NCBI RefSeq assembly: GCF_937903345.1 | Contig: NZ_CALCZQ010000008.1 | Span: 100,274 to 164,273, forward strand | Direction: 5' to 3' | DNA: 64,000 nucleotides | Origin: an uncultured Emticicia sp. | GTDB taxonomy: Bacteria > Bacteroidota > Bacteroidia > Cytophagales > Spirosomataceae | Shown: positions 36,885-45,454 of the stretch, one piece after another | Layout of the letters: every line of letters starts with the position of its first letter | How positions within the stretch are numbered: position 1 is the stretch's first letter | Notes under the pieces: generated by a model | Told to the model about the DNA's origin: nothing | The model's database searches: none | What the model saw: the letters and a program-made list of their open reading frames with translations, nothing else | Translations under genes and position numbers: made by a program

Positions 36885-37817
36885 TTATGAAACGTTAATG
36901 TTATTAGATGTATATAAATTATTGTCGTCGTCGATAATGATACAAGCAATCTGCTTCATCTGATTGATTAACCCAAGACCAGCATCAACTCCTAAAACAG
37001 TGATAGGAGTGGCCATGGCATCGGCTAATTCGGCATTTGGACAAAGAATTGTTACGCTTTTGATACCCGAGACTGGAAAACCAGTTTTGGGGTCAATTGT
37101 ATGTGAATATTTTTTTCCGTCTATGATTACATATTTTTCATAATTTCCGGAGGTAGCAACGGCTACATCACTTATGTTAATATACGAAAAAGCTTTATTT
37201 TGAGCATTAGGGTCGGCAATACCAATAGTCCACGGTTCTCCATTAGGTTGATTCCCCCAGGTTGTCAAGTCTCCTGCGGCATTAACAATACCGCTTTTTA
37301 CTCCTTTTTTTATCAATAATTGTTTAGCTTGTTCGGCAGCATAACCTTTTCCGATTCCACCAAAACCAATTCTCATTCCTTTTTCTTTCAAGAAAACCGT
37401 CAGATTTTCAGTATCTAAAACGATATTTTTATAATTGATTAATTTGACTGATTCTTTGGCTGCTTTAGCATCAGGAAGAGAAGTCATTTCTTTATCAAAA
37501 TTCCAAAAACGTTTATCGATTGAACCATAGCTAATATCAAAAGCACCGTCTGTGAGAGCAGATATTCGGAGCGAACGCTGGATAATATTAAACACTTCTT
37601 TATCAACTTTTACTGGTTTTAAGCCAGCATTTTCGTTAATTTGGTGGGTTTGGCTATCATTACTGAATGTAGTCAGAAGCTTTTCGATTCGACTAACCTC
37701 AGCAATGGCTTCATCAATCTGTTTTTCGGCCCATTCAGTATCGCCATCTACTACTGTGATAGTAAAGCGATTACCCATTAAGCGAAGCGTTTTTTGATGA
37801 ACTTTATTTGCCAGCAT
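36885..37817 (-). CDS. apbE: FAD:protein FMN transferase, ApbE family, without signal peptide
   Basis: ApbE enzymes covalently attach FMN from FAD to Thr/Ser of target proteins, usually in the periplasm. Family motifs are present: LMGNRFTITV at the start, GFGGIGKGYAAEQA, NAAGDLTTWG, SHTIDPKTGFPV and the ELADAMATPITVLG segment. I chose the ATG at 37817 (14-bp overlap with the thioredoxin gene) over 37850. With either start there is no signal peptide or lipobox, and the sequence begins directly with what is normally the mature N-terminus. It is either cytoplasmic, modifying the target before export, or exported by an unusual route. The DUF4266 gene starts 2 bp later. Confidence 0.85.
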   Translation of the reverse strand: MLANKVHQKTLRLMGNRFTITVVDGDTEWAEKQIDEAIAEVSRIEKLLTTFSNDSQTHQINENAGLKPVKVDKEVFNIIQRSLRISALTDGAFDISYGSIDKRFWNFDKEMTSLPDAKAAKESVKLINYKNIVLDTENLTVFLKEKGMRIGFGGIGKGYAAEQAKQLLIKKGVKSGIVNAAGDLTTWGNQPNGEPWTIGIADPNAQNKAFSYINISDVAVATSGNYEKYVIIDGKKYSHTIDPKTGFPVSGIKSVTILCPNAELADAMATPITVLGVDAGLGLINQMKQIACIIIDDDNNLYTSNNINVS

Positions 37818-38247
37818 TGGTAAGCGACTGTATTTCTTTAATAAAAGCATCGGTTGTAATTCCAGCAGGATAGCCGTCCCATTCTTTCAGAACCTTGCCA
37901 TCTGCACCGACCAAAACTGTCAACGGAAATTTCCCTTCTTGGTTATACTTCTCAGCGAGAGCTTCGTTCATTCCTGTTTGTTTTTTATCCAATTGATTTT
38001 TCTTCAATCTAGGAAAATCGGCTCGAACCAAAGCTAAGTTTGTAGTCGCATATTTTAGAAACTCAGGTGAATCAAGAATATCTCTAGTGAGCTTGATACA
38101 TGGGCCGCACCAGTCAGAACCTGAAAAATTAATCACAATATATTTATGATTCTGAATGGCATCAGATTTTGCTTTGTCGAAATCGCTACCCCACTGCGGA
38201 GAACCTTCGAGCAAGAATAATGTCAGAAGAATGCTTAAAAATTTCAT
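37804..38247 (-). CDS. exported thioredoxin-like protein
   Basis: This 147-residue protein has a short signal peptide (about 1-16) and a thioredoxin fold. The active site is SDWCGPC (C47, C50) and the cis-proline is in KFPLTVLVG. The CGPC pair suggests a reductant rather than a strong oxidase. It leads the operon Trx - ApbE - DUF4266 - DUF3570. Its stop overlaps the ApbE start. It may reduce or protect the two C-terminal cysteines of the DUF4266 lipoprotein. Confidence 0.85.
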   Translation of the reverse strand: MKFLSILLTLFLLEGSPQWGSDFDKAKSDAIQNHKYIVINFSGSDWCGPCIKLTRDILDSPEFLKYATTNLALVRADFPRLKKNQLDKKQTGMNEALAEKYNQEGKFPLTVLVGADGKVLKEWDGYPAGITTDAFIKEIQSLTNAGK

Positions 38248-38276
38248 TTTTGAGTTCAGTTTAAATATTTCTCTGA

Positions 38277-38361
38277 GTACTGAGACAAAAGACTAGAGAT
38301 AAAATACTATCTATCAATAAGTTACTCAATAATAATTTGTCGATTAATAGTGTCTCATTAC
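38277..38361. repeat. dispersed inverted-repeat element, copy C
   Basis: It starts GTACTGAGACAAAAGACTAG and ends with TTTGTCG, then TGTCTCATTAC, which mirrors the start. It is 85 bp, shorter than copy B, but the ends match that copy almost exactly. It lies just upstream of the thioredoxin gene (start 38247). The rest of 38248-38482 shows no gene. Confidence 0.55.
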
Positions 38362-38482
38362 TTGTAAATCTACTATTTTTACAATTTCACTTTAGAGGAT
38401 AAATCATGACCCTAGGAATGTAAAAATTGGACATTACTACATAATTTATTGGTAAAACACAATAGTTGCAACCCTAAAAATC

Positions 38483-39031
38483 TTAATAAACTACCAAAGT
38501 TTTACCATCGGTGGCAACTTTATAAACAGCAAGCCCTGCTCTTCCGTTAGAATTTAAACCTGCACCTGCCAAAGTAAATCTTGCACCGTGGTCAGTACAA
38601 TACCATTCATTATTGCTATAAATGATTCTTTTCTTAGGTTCGTGTGAGCAAGTTACGGTAGCCGCTACGTAAGTATTTGTCTTAGAAAGAGCAATTACGA
38701 TATTATTTACAATTACATAAGACCCGATTGTTTTCATCTTAGCATAAGTAGTAGAGGCAAGGTCAATCTTGACTTTAGTACTTGTGATTTTATTTAATTC
38801 TTCGGTAGTAATTAGACCCGAAACGGCAGTTATAGTACCTGTTGAAGTTTCAGTCGCTGTTCCTGCTGTTGAACCTGTTGTAGTACCAGTCGTTGTCCCT
38901 ATCGTTGAACCATCAGGAGATACTGTCAAGGCATTCACATATTTATCATCTTCTCTTACACAAGAAGTAAGCAAGGCCATTAATGCTGCACCACTAAAAC
39001 CTGCGGATTTCAAAAACTCGTAACGTGTCAT
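38483..39031 (-). CDS. Rieske [2Fe-2S] lipoprotein with threonine-rich linker
   Basis: This 182-residue protein has a lipobox leader (ALLTSC, Cys24) starting TRYEFLKSAGFSGAA, a Tat-like pattern without the double arginine. A linker rich in T, G and S (about 42-70) is followed by a Rieske fold. The cluster ligands are C128-S-H130 and C145-T-D-H148. It lacks the extra cysteines of high-potential Rieske proteins, so it is more ferredoxin-like. It lies upstream of the thioredoxin/ApbE operon, across 235 bp and a repeat element, and may pass electrons to it. Confidence 0.85.
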   Translation of the reverse strand: MTRYEFLKSAGFSGAALMALLTSCVREDDKYVNALTVSPDGSTIGTTTGTTTGSTAGTATETSTGTITAVSGLITTEELNKITSTKVKIDLASTTYAKMKTIGSYVIVNNIVIALSKTNTYVAATVTCSHEPKKRIIYSNNEWYCTDHGARFTLAGAGLNSNGRAGLAVYKVATDGKTLVVY

Positions 39032-39444
39032 GTTTCTTGATATTTAAAAAAATAATTGATACTAAGCTAATTATAAAAAACCAATTTAAGAAGTGTGAAA
39101 GTCAGGAATACAAAGCTTGAATAAATTCGCAACTCCTTCGAAAAACGCCAAAGAGTGAAAACAGGAAAAATATTGTTATTCCTACATGAAAAAAGTGTTT
39201 AGAAAAAACTTTGATAAATAAACAAAAATTCCCAACAATACCTTGTAAAACAAGCGGCAAATTTTAATTAATAAACATGAAGTAGTTTGGTTTCTATATA
39301 TTTTGGAAGGTATTTCAATTTACAATATTCAAATTCATTTTTTTACATAGACGAAACACTCCCAAAAAGGGTTGCAGAACGTTTAAATATTAAAATACAC
39401 CCTGCCGTAATTGACAATTCTAATCATTATGACAGATTATTTAA

Positions 39445-39559
39445 GTACTGAAACAAAAGAATTAAGATGAGAAATTCTAGACGCTTCTCTGCAGTAACAA
39501 AAAACTTAATTATAAAAAATTAATAAAAAAATTTTTGTCGCTAGATTTTGTCTCAGTAC
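39445..39559. repeat. dispersed inverted-repeat element, copy B (best preserved)
   Basis: This 115-bp element is bounded by GTACTGAAACAAAA (39445-39458) and TTTTGTCTCAGTAC (39546-39559), inverted repeats with one mismatch. Inside are ATTCTAGACG, an AT-rich centre and TTTTTGTCGCTAGA. It has no coding capacity. The rest of the 623-bp gap 39032-39654 holds no visible gene. The layout resembles a miniature inverted-repeat element, but it may also be an RNA-level hairpin. Confidence 0.6.
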
Positions 39560-39654
39560 CTAAATCAATAATTTTGTTTAAAGTAAAGTTACGGCTCTGA
39601 AATTACTCAATCAATGATAACCTTCATTCTAAAAATAGTTTTGACACCTTCAAT

Positions 39655-40371
39655 TTAAAATTTATTTTCGGGTTTATTCTTATTTGATTTTCTCTTCAAT
39701 ACGTAATCAAAAATACCAAGTTTTACGCCAACATTTGCCGAAAAACCTTTATAATCAGAATTCAAGCCATTATTATCAAAAGCAAATCGATAATTTGCAC
39801 CAACAAATGCTTTTACAAAACGATAAAGGTTCGCCTCAACAATAACGCCCGGTTGTATCAGATGAAACGTACTATTTGAGAAGTTTTCATCTCTTCTTGG
39901 CTTATTTTCAGATTTCGGTTCAAAATCATCATCTCTTTCACCTCTAAAATCATCCCTCTCGAATTCGTCAAAATGAAAACTATTACCAGTCATTCCAATA
40001 ATCAAAGGAAATGAAACGTGAATGGCGGCATCAGGTTTTAAAGTATATTCAAATTTTAAACCACCAAACTTTCCATCAACACCCATCGATTGATTTCTGA
40101 AACTACTATAACCAGTCATTCCAAATGCAAATCTTTTATTAAATTGCAACATTATAGAGCCCCCCGCCAACGACGTAAATGCTCCTCCAACTTGTCCAAA
40201 CTGATATTCAGGTGCAATATAAACCCCCAAATAATTCAATTTTGCAAGGCCTAAATTTTTCTTAAAAACCGTTTTAATTAAAGACTTCGTAGAGTCTTGT
40301 CCCAGCACAGTCACTGAACTAAAGCTAATAAATAATGCCGATAAAACTATCAACCTTAAAAAACTTGTCAT
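39655..40371 (-). CDS. exported protein, predicted small outer-membrane beta-barrel
   Basis: This 238-residue protein has a signal peptide (1-24, ending VTVLGQ). Alternating strands end in the aromatic pattern FDYVLKRK. A strongly charged insert of D, E, R and K (about 135-160) separates two halves and may be a surface loop that binds cations. I do not recognise a named family. It is divergent from the ECF sigma factor gene, about 190 bp apart, and may be under its control. Confidence 0.6.
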   Translation of the reverse strand: MTSFLRLIVLSALFISFSSVTVLGQDSTKSLIKTVFKKNLGLAKLNYLGVYIAPEYQFGQVGGAFTSLAGGSIMLQFNKRFAFGMTGYSSFRNQSMGVDGKFGGLKFEYTLKPDAAIHVSFPLIIGMTGNSFHFDEFERDDFRGERDDDFEPKSENKPRRDENFSNSTFHLIQPGVIVEANLYRFVKAFVGANYRFAFDNNGLNSDYKGFSANVGVKLGIFDYVLKRKSNKNKPENKF

Positions 40372-40564
40372 AGGTATTTATTTTAAATTGTAAAATTAAG
40401 TAATTAATGAGAATTACGCATTGTCAATTAAAAGCGTGGGGTAAAAAAAAATTTTCTAAAAAATAAATATTTTTCATTACTCACCCAACCCTATTTAATG
40501 TTCAAACGTAGTATCTTTATAAATATAATTATTTAGGCGAATAAGAGTGAAGTTGGCAGTGCTA

Positions 40565-41221
40565 ATGCTCCATCAATACTTTAAAGAATTCGCCAAAGCT
40601 TTAAATCATTTTCCATTGTTTTTCAAAAAAAGTATATTTTCAGAAGATAATCTTAATAGCGTCATAAAAGCCTGCATTGATAATAACAGTCAGGCTCAAA
40701 GAACGCTTATAAAGCTTCATTTGGGCTTTGCGAAGAGCATCTGTGCGAGATATTCTAGCAATGAGCAAGAAGTAGAAGAAATGATTAATGATGGTTTCTT
40801 AAAAATCTTTAATAATCTACCTAAATACGATTCGGCTCAACCGTTTAAAGCCTGGATTCGAACAATCATAGTCAATACCGCTATCGATTATTACAGAACT
40901 AATAAAAAATACCAACTCAATGTTTCGATCAATGAAATAGAACTAACTGACTTCAGCGACGACGTAATAAGTCAACTTTCAGTTGAAGAAATCATGGGGC
41001 TGGTAAGTAAGCTTTCGCCCATGTATCGCATGGTTTTTATGCTTTATGTTGTTGAAGGTTATAAACACAAAGAAATTGCCGAGCGTCTCGGAATTCAAGA
41101 AGGCACATCCAAATCGAACCTTCAAGATGCTAGGATAAAATTACAAGAAATGATACGTATTAATTATCCTCATTTATTTGATATTTACGCAGTGAGAAAA
41201 AATAAACTCAATGAAAACTGA
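40565..41221 (+). CDS. ECF-type RNA polymerase sigma factor
   Basis: This 218-residue cytoplasmic sigma factor has a sigma-70 region 2 (about 55-110; DGFLKIFNNLPKYD, FKAWIRTIIVNTAIDYYR) and region 4 (about 155-205; YKHKEIAERLGIQEGTSKSNL). The frame is open from a GTG at 40547, but I prefer the ATG at 40565. It overlaps the next gene by 11 bp, the translational coupling typical of a sigma factor and its membrane regulator. Confidence 0.88.
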   Translation: MLHQYFKEFAKALNHFPLFFKKSIFSEDNLNSVIKACIDNNSQAQRTLIKLHLGFAKSICARYSSNEQEVEEMINDGFLKIFNNLPKYDSAQPFKAWIRTIIVNTAIDYYRTNKKYQLNVSINEIELTDFSDDVISQLSVEEIMGLVSKLSPMYRMVFMLYVVEGYKHKEIAERLGIQEGTSKSNLQDARIKLQEMIRINYPHLFDIYAVRKNKLNEN

Positions 41222-42740
41222 CGAATTTGACGAGGCTTTTCGACGGAAAGTTGAGAGCTTTCACCCACCTTTCAGTGAACACGAAATCGACCGAGTTCAT
41301 GGGTATGTAAATCGATACATTCCTCTGAGTCTTTGGCAACGCTATGGGCATATTTTTAACTACTCGGTTGGTACGCTCGTAATCTTAACTTTAATAACAA
41401 CAACCCTTTTTCAAGCGAATGAGAACAAATCTTTACTAAATAAAATCTCTGAATTAAACAACCAATTAAAGGAACCACGAAAACAAACGCTTGTTAATGG
41501 CACTTCTTTGCCAGTTATTGTCAAAAAAATTGACACAGTTTATGTTGTAGAACACATTAAGCATAAAATTACCATTCATGACTACGAGCAAGACATAGCA
41601 ACACAAGTACACGCAGATAGTATCGAAGAAGTTTCTCCTGAAAATAACAATGAAGTTTCAGAAAATAGGGTTATTGTTTCAAAAAATAAAACTGAAAAAT
41701 CTATTTCAAATCTAAATAAAATCGAAATTGTCAAGCAGAATTTTCGAAAAATCAACAATGAAAATAAAATTGATATAACCAATAAAGGTACCATTACAAA
41801 TAAACAATCTGAATCAAAAACACAACAAAATGGTTTGTTGAATAAGAATTCGGGCACATCCCCCAATTTTCAAAATGCTTCAGAAGATAATGCTGACAAC
41901 AAAAAAAATAATACGAACCAGATAACTGATAATCAACCAATTCATAGCTTCCAAAACTCTTCAAATCAGCCCATTTTAGAAGATGTAAGCTCAAATAAAA
42001 TAGTGCTAAAAGACTTAAAAAGTAGAGGCTATCATCCAATTGGTTTATCTCCAGCTATCAATTTTGCTGAACGTCAGTTTAAAACTAAAAACTGGGTTAA
42101 ATTAAGTTCAAAAAAATCTGGATTCAGCATGCCACAAATCAGTTTACCGACACTTAAATACCGTGTAGGTTTAGGTAGCAATATAGATAATTTACAAATC
42201 GGTACATCTATTTTGACCGAGGTTTTGTTTAGCAAACGTTGGAGTATCACAACTGGGATAAATGTAAGTTTCTTAGGTTTTGAGCATTTCGGTGATGAAG
42301 ATGACTTCAAACGCAAAACCAAACAAGATTTCCGTGAGCAGCACGACTTAGATTTACCTTTAAGCTCTCCAATCAAAGATATTGAGGCCCATCAAGTGCT
42401 TTTCAGAATCCCGCTTTATCTCAATTATCGTCTGCCACTACGAAGGGAGTTTACTGTATTATTCTCAACAGGCACAGATTTGGATGTTAATCTTCAACAA
42501 ATTACTTCTTTTTCACACCACGATTACATAAAAGAAAATCAGCAAGCAGACCTCACCGAAAGAATGAAAGTTACCCATTACAACAACTGGATGATATCCA
42601 CAGGCATTGAAAAACGCTGGAAACGTTTTTCGGTTCAGCTAAGCCCATATTTTTCTTATCAACTCAAGCCGCTTCATTACCGAAACAACGAGTGGACGTT
42701 TGGTGTGAAACTAAATGGGTTTTACAGAATAAGTCGCTAA
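41211..42740 (+). CDS. membrane-anchored protein with N-terminal anti-sigma-like region and C-terminal beta-barrel-like domain
   Basis: The 509 residues divide into three parts. Residues 1-47 are a short cytoplasmic segment (DEAFRRKVESFHPPFSEHE). One membrane span follows (about 50-67, FNYSVGTLVILTLITTTLF). Then comes a 220-residue periplasmic linker rich in N, K, S and Q, and a C-terminal domain (about 305-509) of alternating strands like small outer-membrane barrels, ending in FYRISR. Overlap with the ECF sigma gene suggests that it regulates that sigma factor. One chain would then link inner and outer membranes. The C-terminal domain could instead be a soluble beta-domain. Confidence 0.65.
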   Translation: MKTDEFDEAFRRKVESFHPPFSEHEIDRVHGYVNRYIPLSLWQRYGHIFNYSVGTLVILTLITTTLFQANENKSLLNKISELNNQLKEPRKQTLVNGTSLPVIVKKIDTVYVVEHIKHKITIHDYEQDIATQVHADSIEEVSPENNNEVSENRVIVSKNKTEKSISNLNKIEIVKQNFRKINNENKIDITNKGTITNKQSESKTQQNGLLNKNSGTSPNFQNASEDNADNKKNNTNQITDNQPIHSFQNSSNQPILEDVSSNKIVLKDLKSRGYHPIGLSPAINFAERQFKTKNWVKLSSKKSGFSMPQISLPTLKYRVGLGSNIDNLQIGTSILTEVLFSKRWSITTGINVSFLGFEHFGDEDDFKRKTKQDFREQHDLDLPLSSPIKDIEAHQVLFRIPLYLNYRLPLRREFTVLFSTGTDLDVNLQQITSFSHHDYIKENQQADLTERMKVTHYNNWMISTGIEKRWKRFSVQLSPYFSYQLKPLHYRNNEWTFGVKLNGFYRISR

Positions 42741-42832
42741 GGTATCAATAATGACTTTCGGAGATATAATTCACTTATATTAAGTCCTGATACACAAATG
42801 ATGATATACAACACTTTAGATTTATACTTGAC

Positions 42833-42869
42833 AATAAGCAAATTTAATTACTTTTAAATTTTGCTTATT
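42833..42869. repeat. hairpin in the gap 42741-43129
   Basis: AATAAGCAAATTTAA (42833-42847) pairs with TTAAATTTTGCTTATT (42854-42869) with one bulge. It lies about 90 bp past the barrel-protein stop and may terminate that operon, though the T-run is poor. No gene is visible in the 389-bp gap. Confidence 0.45.
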
Positions 42870-43129
42870 ATTGCTTAGACCTTTACTACAACAGACTCAT
42901 GACAATGTTTTTAAATAATTAAAAAAAACTACCAAAGACAATAATAATACTGTTTAATGCGTACAAGAATATAAAACTGTGAATATTGTAAATCTTTTTA
43001 AAGATTTTGTAATACTTATTCTTTCAGTTCTACTCACCTTTGACAATTTAAATTGTACTTTTCTCAATATAACTTACTTAAAAAATTTATATTTTATCAT
43101 TCAAAAAACCAGGTTATAATCAAAACACA

Positions 43130-43546
43130 ATGCTTACACAAGAATCAATTACAAGAAAAGACTTTTTAAGGAGTATAGGTTTGGGCGGTTCTGCCTTATT
43201 GGCGGTGCTCGCATCATGCAAAAATGCTAGTGATGTTGTACTCCCAGCTGAAGGAATTACAGTAGATTTAGCAACTAAACTGCTTACAATAAATAGTTAT
43301 GTTTACAGTAATGGTGTTATCATTGCACGCATCGCATCAGGCAATATTGCAAGCTCATTTGTTGCTCTATCACAAGCGTGTACACACGCCGGCACAAGCG
43401 TAGTTTTTCAAAGTAGCGGCAAATTTCACTGTCCAAATCATGGAGCGGAATTTAATACAAGCGGAGCTGTAACACAAGGCCCGGCTACCAAAAGCCTAAC
43501 AAAATATATGGTTGCGGTAAATGGAACAATACTCACTATTTCTTAA
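43130..43546 (+). CDS. small Rieske [2Fe-2S] lipoprotein
   Basis: This 138-residue protein has the leader TRKDFLRSIGLGGSALLAVL and a lipobox ending in Cys30. The Rieske ligands are C84-T-H86 and C101-P-N-H104 (CTHAG ... CPNHGAEF). It is a shorter relative of the 38483 protein without the threonine-rich linker. It leads a cluster with a DUF5777-like barrel, a YceI protein and a c-type cytochrome-like lipoprotein, which suggests electron transfer across the envelope. Confidence 0.88.
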   Translation: MLTQESITRKDFLRSIGLGGSALLAVLASCKNASDVVLPAEGITVDLATKLLTINSYVYSNGVIIARIASGNIASSFVALSQACTHAGTSVVFQSSGKFHCPNHGAEFNTSGAVTQGPATKSLTKYMVAVNGTILTIS

Positions 43547-43554
43547 ATCCATTT

Positions 43555-43589
43555 ATAAAGGGAAGTTTTTTTATGAAACCTCCCTTTAT
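43555..43589 (+). repeat. intercistronic hairpin after the Rieske gene
   Basis: ATAAAGGGA (43555-43563) pairs with TCCCTTTAT (43581-43589). A T-run lies inside the loop rather than after the stem, so it is more likely a stability or attenuation element than a full terminator. Confidence 0.4.
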
Positions 43590-43609
43590 CGATAATTTCA
43601 ATGTTTATA

Positions 43610-44557
43610 ATGAAAAATACATACCTCCTCTTTTTACTTTTGTTAAGTATCGTGGCCGTCGCCCAAGATGATCCGATGGAATTGCTTGAAAAAAACACTA
43701 AACCCACTACTACATTTGCTATTGCTACCTTCAAATCAACAAGAGTCATTAATGGCCAATCGGTGGAAACAATAGCCAAACGTCACTTAGATTTTCGAAT
43801 CGCACACCGTTTTGGAGCATTAAATACAGGAGCATATAATTACTTTGGTTTAGACCAAGCTACCATGCGTATGAGCTTAGAGTATGGCCTAACCAATGAT
43901 TTGATGGTAGGAATAGGTAGAAGCACGACCCAAAAAACGTTTGATTATTTTGGTAAATACAAATTACTCAAGCAATCAAGTGGAGCCAGAACAATTCCAG
44001 TCAGCATTACTCTTTTTGCCAGTATTGCGGCAGTTTCGTTGAGTTCAAATCCTGAAAACTCTTTTTCTTCACCAAGTTTTGCGAATAATATCGAAAGATG
44101 GACTTACTGTAGTCAAATTCTAATTGCAAGAAAAATCACCGATGGGTTTTCATTACAAATCAGTCCAACTTATCTGCATAGAAACAAGGTTTTCCGACTC
44201 AATTCAAGCGATGCCAGTGAGGTGTTTGAACCCAATGACATTTTTGCGATTGGATTCGGTGGTCGATATAAACTCAATAAACGTACCTCTATCAATGCTG
44301 AATATTTTTATCGACTTCCTTCATTCAACGAGCAGTATGCTCTAAATTCGAATTATCATAATTCCCTTTCGGTTGGAGTTGATATCGAAACCGGCGGACA
44401 CGTTTTTCAACTTCATTTTACCAATTCATTGGGTATGATTGAAAAACAATTTATCGCAGAAAATACCGAATCTTGGACTAACGGTGGTGTACATTGGGGT
44501 TTCAATCTTTCAAGAACATTTAGTTTTGATAAAAAAAAGAAGAAAGGTAATTGGTGA
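43610..44557 (+). CDS. DUF5777-like outer-membrane beta-barrel protein
   Basis: This 315-residue protein starts at the ATG at 43610, giving the signal peptide MKNTYLLFLLLLSIVAVAQ; an ATG 9 bp upstream is less likely. The barrel-like body begins with PTTTFAIATFKSTRVING and includes HFRIAHRFGALN-type strands (DFRIAHRFGALNTG) and a final WGFNLSRTF. I associate this pattern with DUF5777, found beside cytochrome-like and YceI genes. A porin or electron-conduit role is possible but unproven. Confidence 0.65.
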   Translation: MKNTYLLFLLLLSIVAVAQDDPMELLEKNTKPTTTFAIATFKSTRVINGQSVETIAKRHLDFRIAHRFGALNTGAYNYFGLDQATMRMSLEYGLTNDLMVGIGRSTTQKTFDYFGKYKLLKQSSGARTIPVSITLFASIAAVSLSSNPENSFSSPSFANNIERWTYCSQILIARKITDGFSLQISPTYLHRNKVFRLNSSDASEVFEPNDIFAIGFGGRYKLNKRTSINAEYFYRLPSFNEQYALNSNYHNSLSVGVDIETGGHVFQLHFTNSLGMIEKQFIAENTESWTNGGVHWGFNLSRTFSFDKKKKKGNW

Positions 44558-44606
44558 TTCTGAGAAAGCTTAATCATTTTCAATGGCTTAACTTTCGATT
44601 ATACCC

Positions 44607-44631
44607 AAAAGGCACAGAGGTGCAAAGGTGC
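44607..44631. repeat. short dispersed repeat, copy 1
   Basis: AAAAGGCACAGAGGTGCAAAGG and the next three bases closely match a second copy at 52019. Purine-rich direct-repeat tracts of this kind recur between genes. It lies in the gap 44558-44832, where no gene is visible. Confidence 0.5.
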
Positions 44632-44832
44632 AAAACACTGATAATGCATAAATTAAATATCCTAATTTTCGCAAACCATTTTTGGTTAAGTATAAATACA
44701 TATACTTATGAGTAAATAAAATAGCTACATTTTGTATCTTATTTTTATCACAGTACTCAACTAATAAAATTAACACCTATACTTTACTATTGTGGCAGTC
44801 GTTTTTTACTCACTTTCATAAACCACCAATAA

Positions 44833-45381
44833 ATGAAAAATATCATCAAAACACTCCTCATCAGCTTATTTTTTGCTGTCAATACAGAAGCTCAAAACTA
44901 CATTTGTCGTGATGGAGAAACAAGTTTCTTCTCAGAAACTCCCCTCGAAAACATTGCTGCACTCAACAAGACGGTGACCTCAGTTCTGAATACAGCAACT
45001 AATGAAATAGCTGTTAAAATGGTGATGACGGAGTTTAAGTTTAAAAACCATTTAATGGAAGAACATTTCAATGAAAACTATATGGAATCAAGCAAATTTC
45101 CAAATGGTATTTTCAAGGGAAAAATCAACGAAACTATTGATTGGAAAAAAAATGGCACATTTGATGTAACTGCTAAAGGTATGCTAATCATGCACGGGGT
45201 TTCAAAAGAACGCCTTTTGAAAGGAAAAGTCTCAATTAAAGATGAAGAAATTGCTTTACAATGCGATTTTAATATACCATTAGCCGACCATAAAATTGAT
45301 GTGCCTACACTCGTGATTGCCAAAATTGCCGATAATATTGCAGTAAAAAATAAATTTATTTTTACAGCAATGAAAAAATAA
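44833..45381 (+). CDS. periplasmic YceI-like lipid-binding protein
   Basis: This 182-residue protein has a signal peptide (1-20, ending NTEAQ) and a YceI fold: the DGETSFFSETPLENIAA start, FKFKNHLMEEHFNENYME, KFPNGIFKGKI and the LIMHGVSKE strand. It is strongly diverged from the YceI protein at 27293. Bacteroidota relatives with this N-terminus often sit beside cytochrome-type lipoproteins. It could carry a quinone-like lipid for the neighbouring redox proteins. Confidence 0.8.
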   Translation: MKNIIKTLLISLFFAVNTEAQNYICRDGETSFFSETPLENIAALNKTVTSVLNTATNEIAVKMVMTEFKFKNHLMEEHFNENYMESSKFPNGIFKGKINETIDWKKNGTFDVTAKGMLIMHGVSKERLLKGKVSIKDEEIALQCDFNIPLADHKIDVPTLVIAKIADNIAVKNKFIFTAMKK

Positions 45382-45401
45382 ATTTGAAATACATACACAA
45401 C

Positions 45402-45431
45402 AACTGAATCGACTTTTGGATCGATTCTGTT
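45402..45431 (+). repeat. hairpin between the YceI and cytochrome-like genes
   Basis: AACTGAATCGA (45402-45412) pairs with TCGATTCTGTT (45421-45431) with one mismatch and an 8-nt loop. It lies 24 bp before the downstream start. It may be a stability or processing site within the operon. Confidence 0.4.
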
Positions 45432-45454
45432 ATAAATTAATCGCTTCCTCAACA

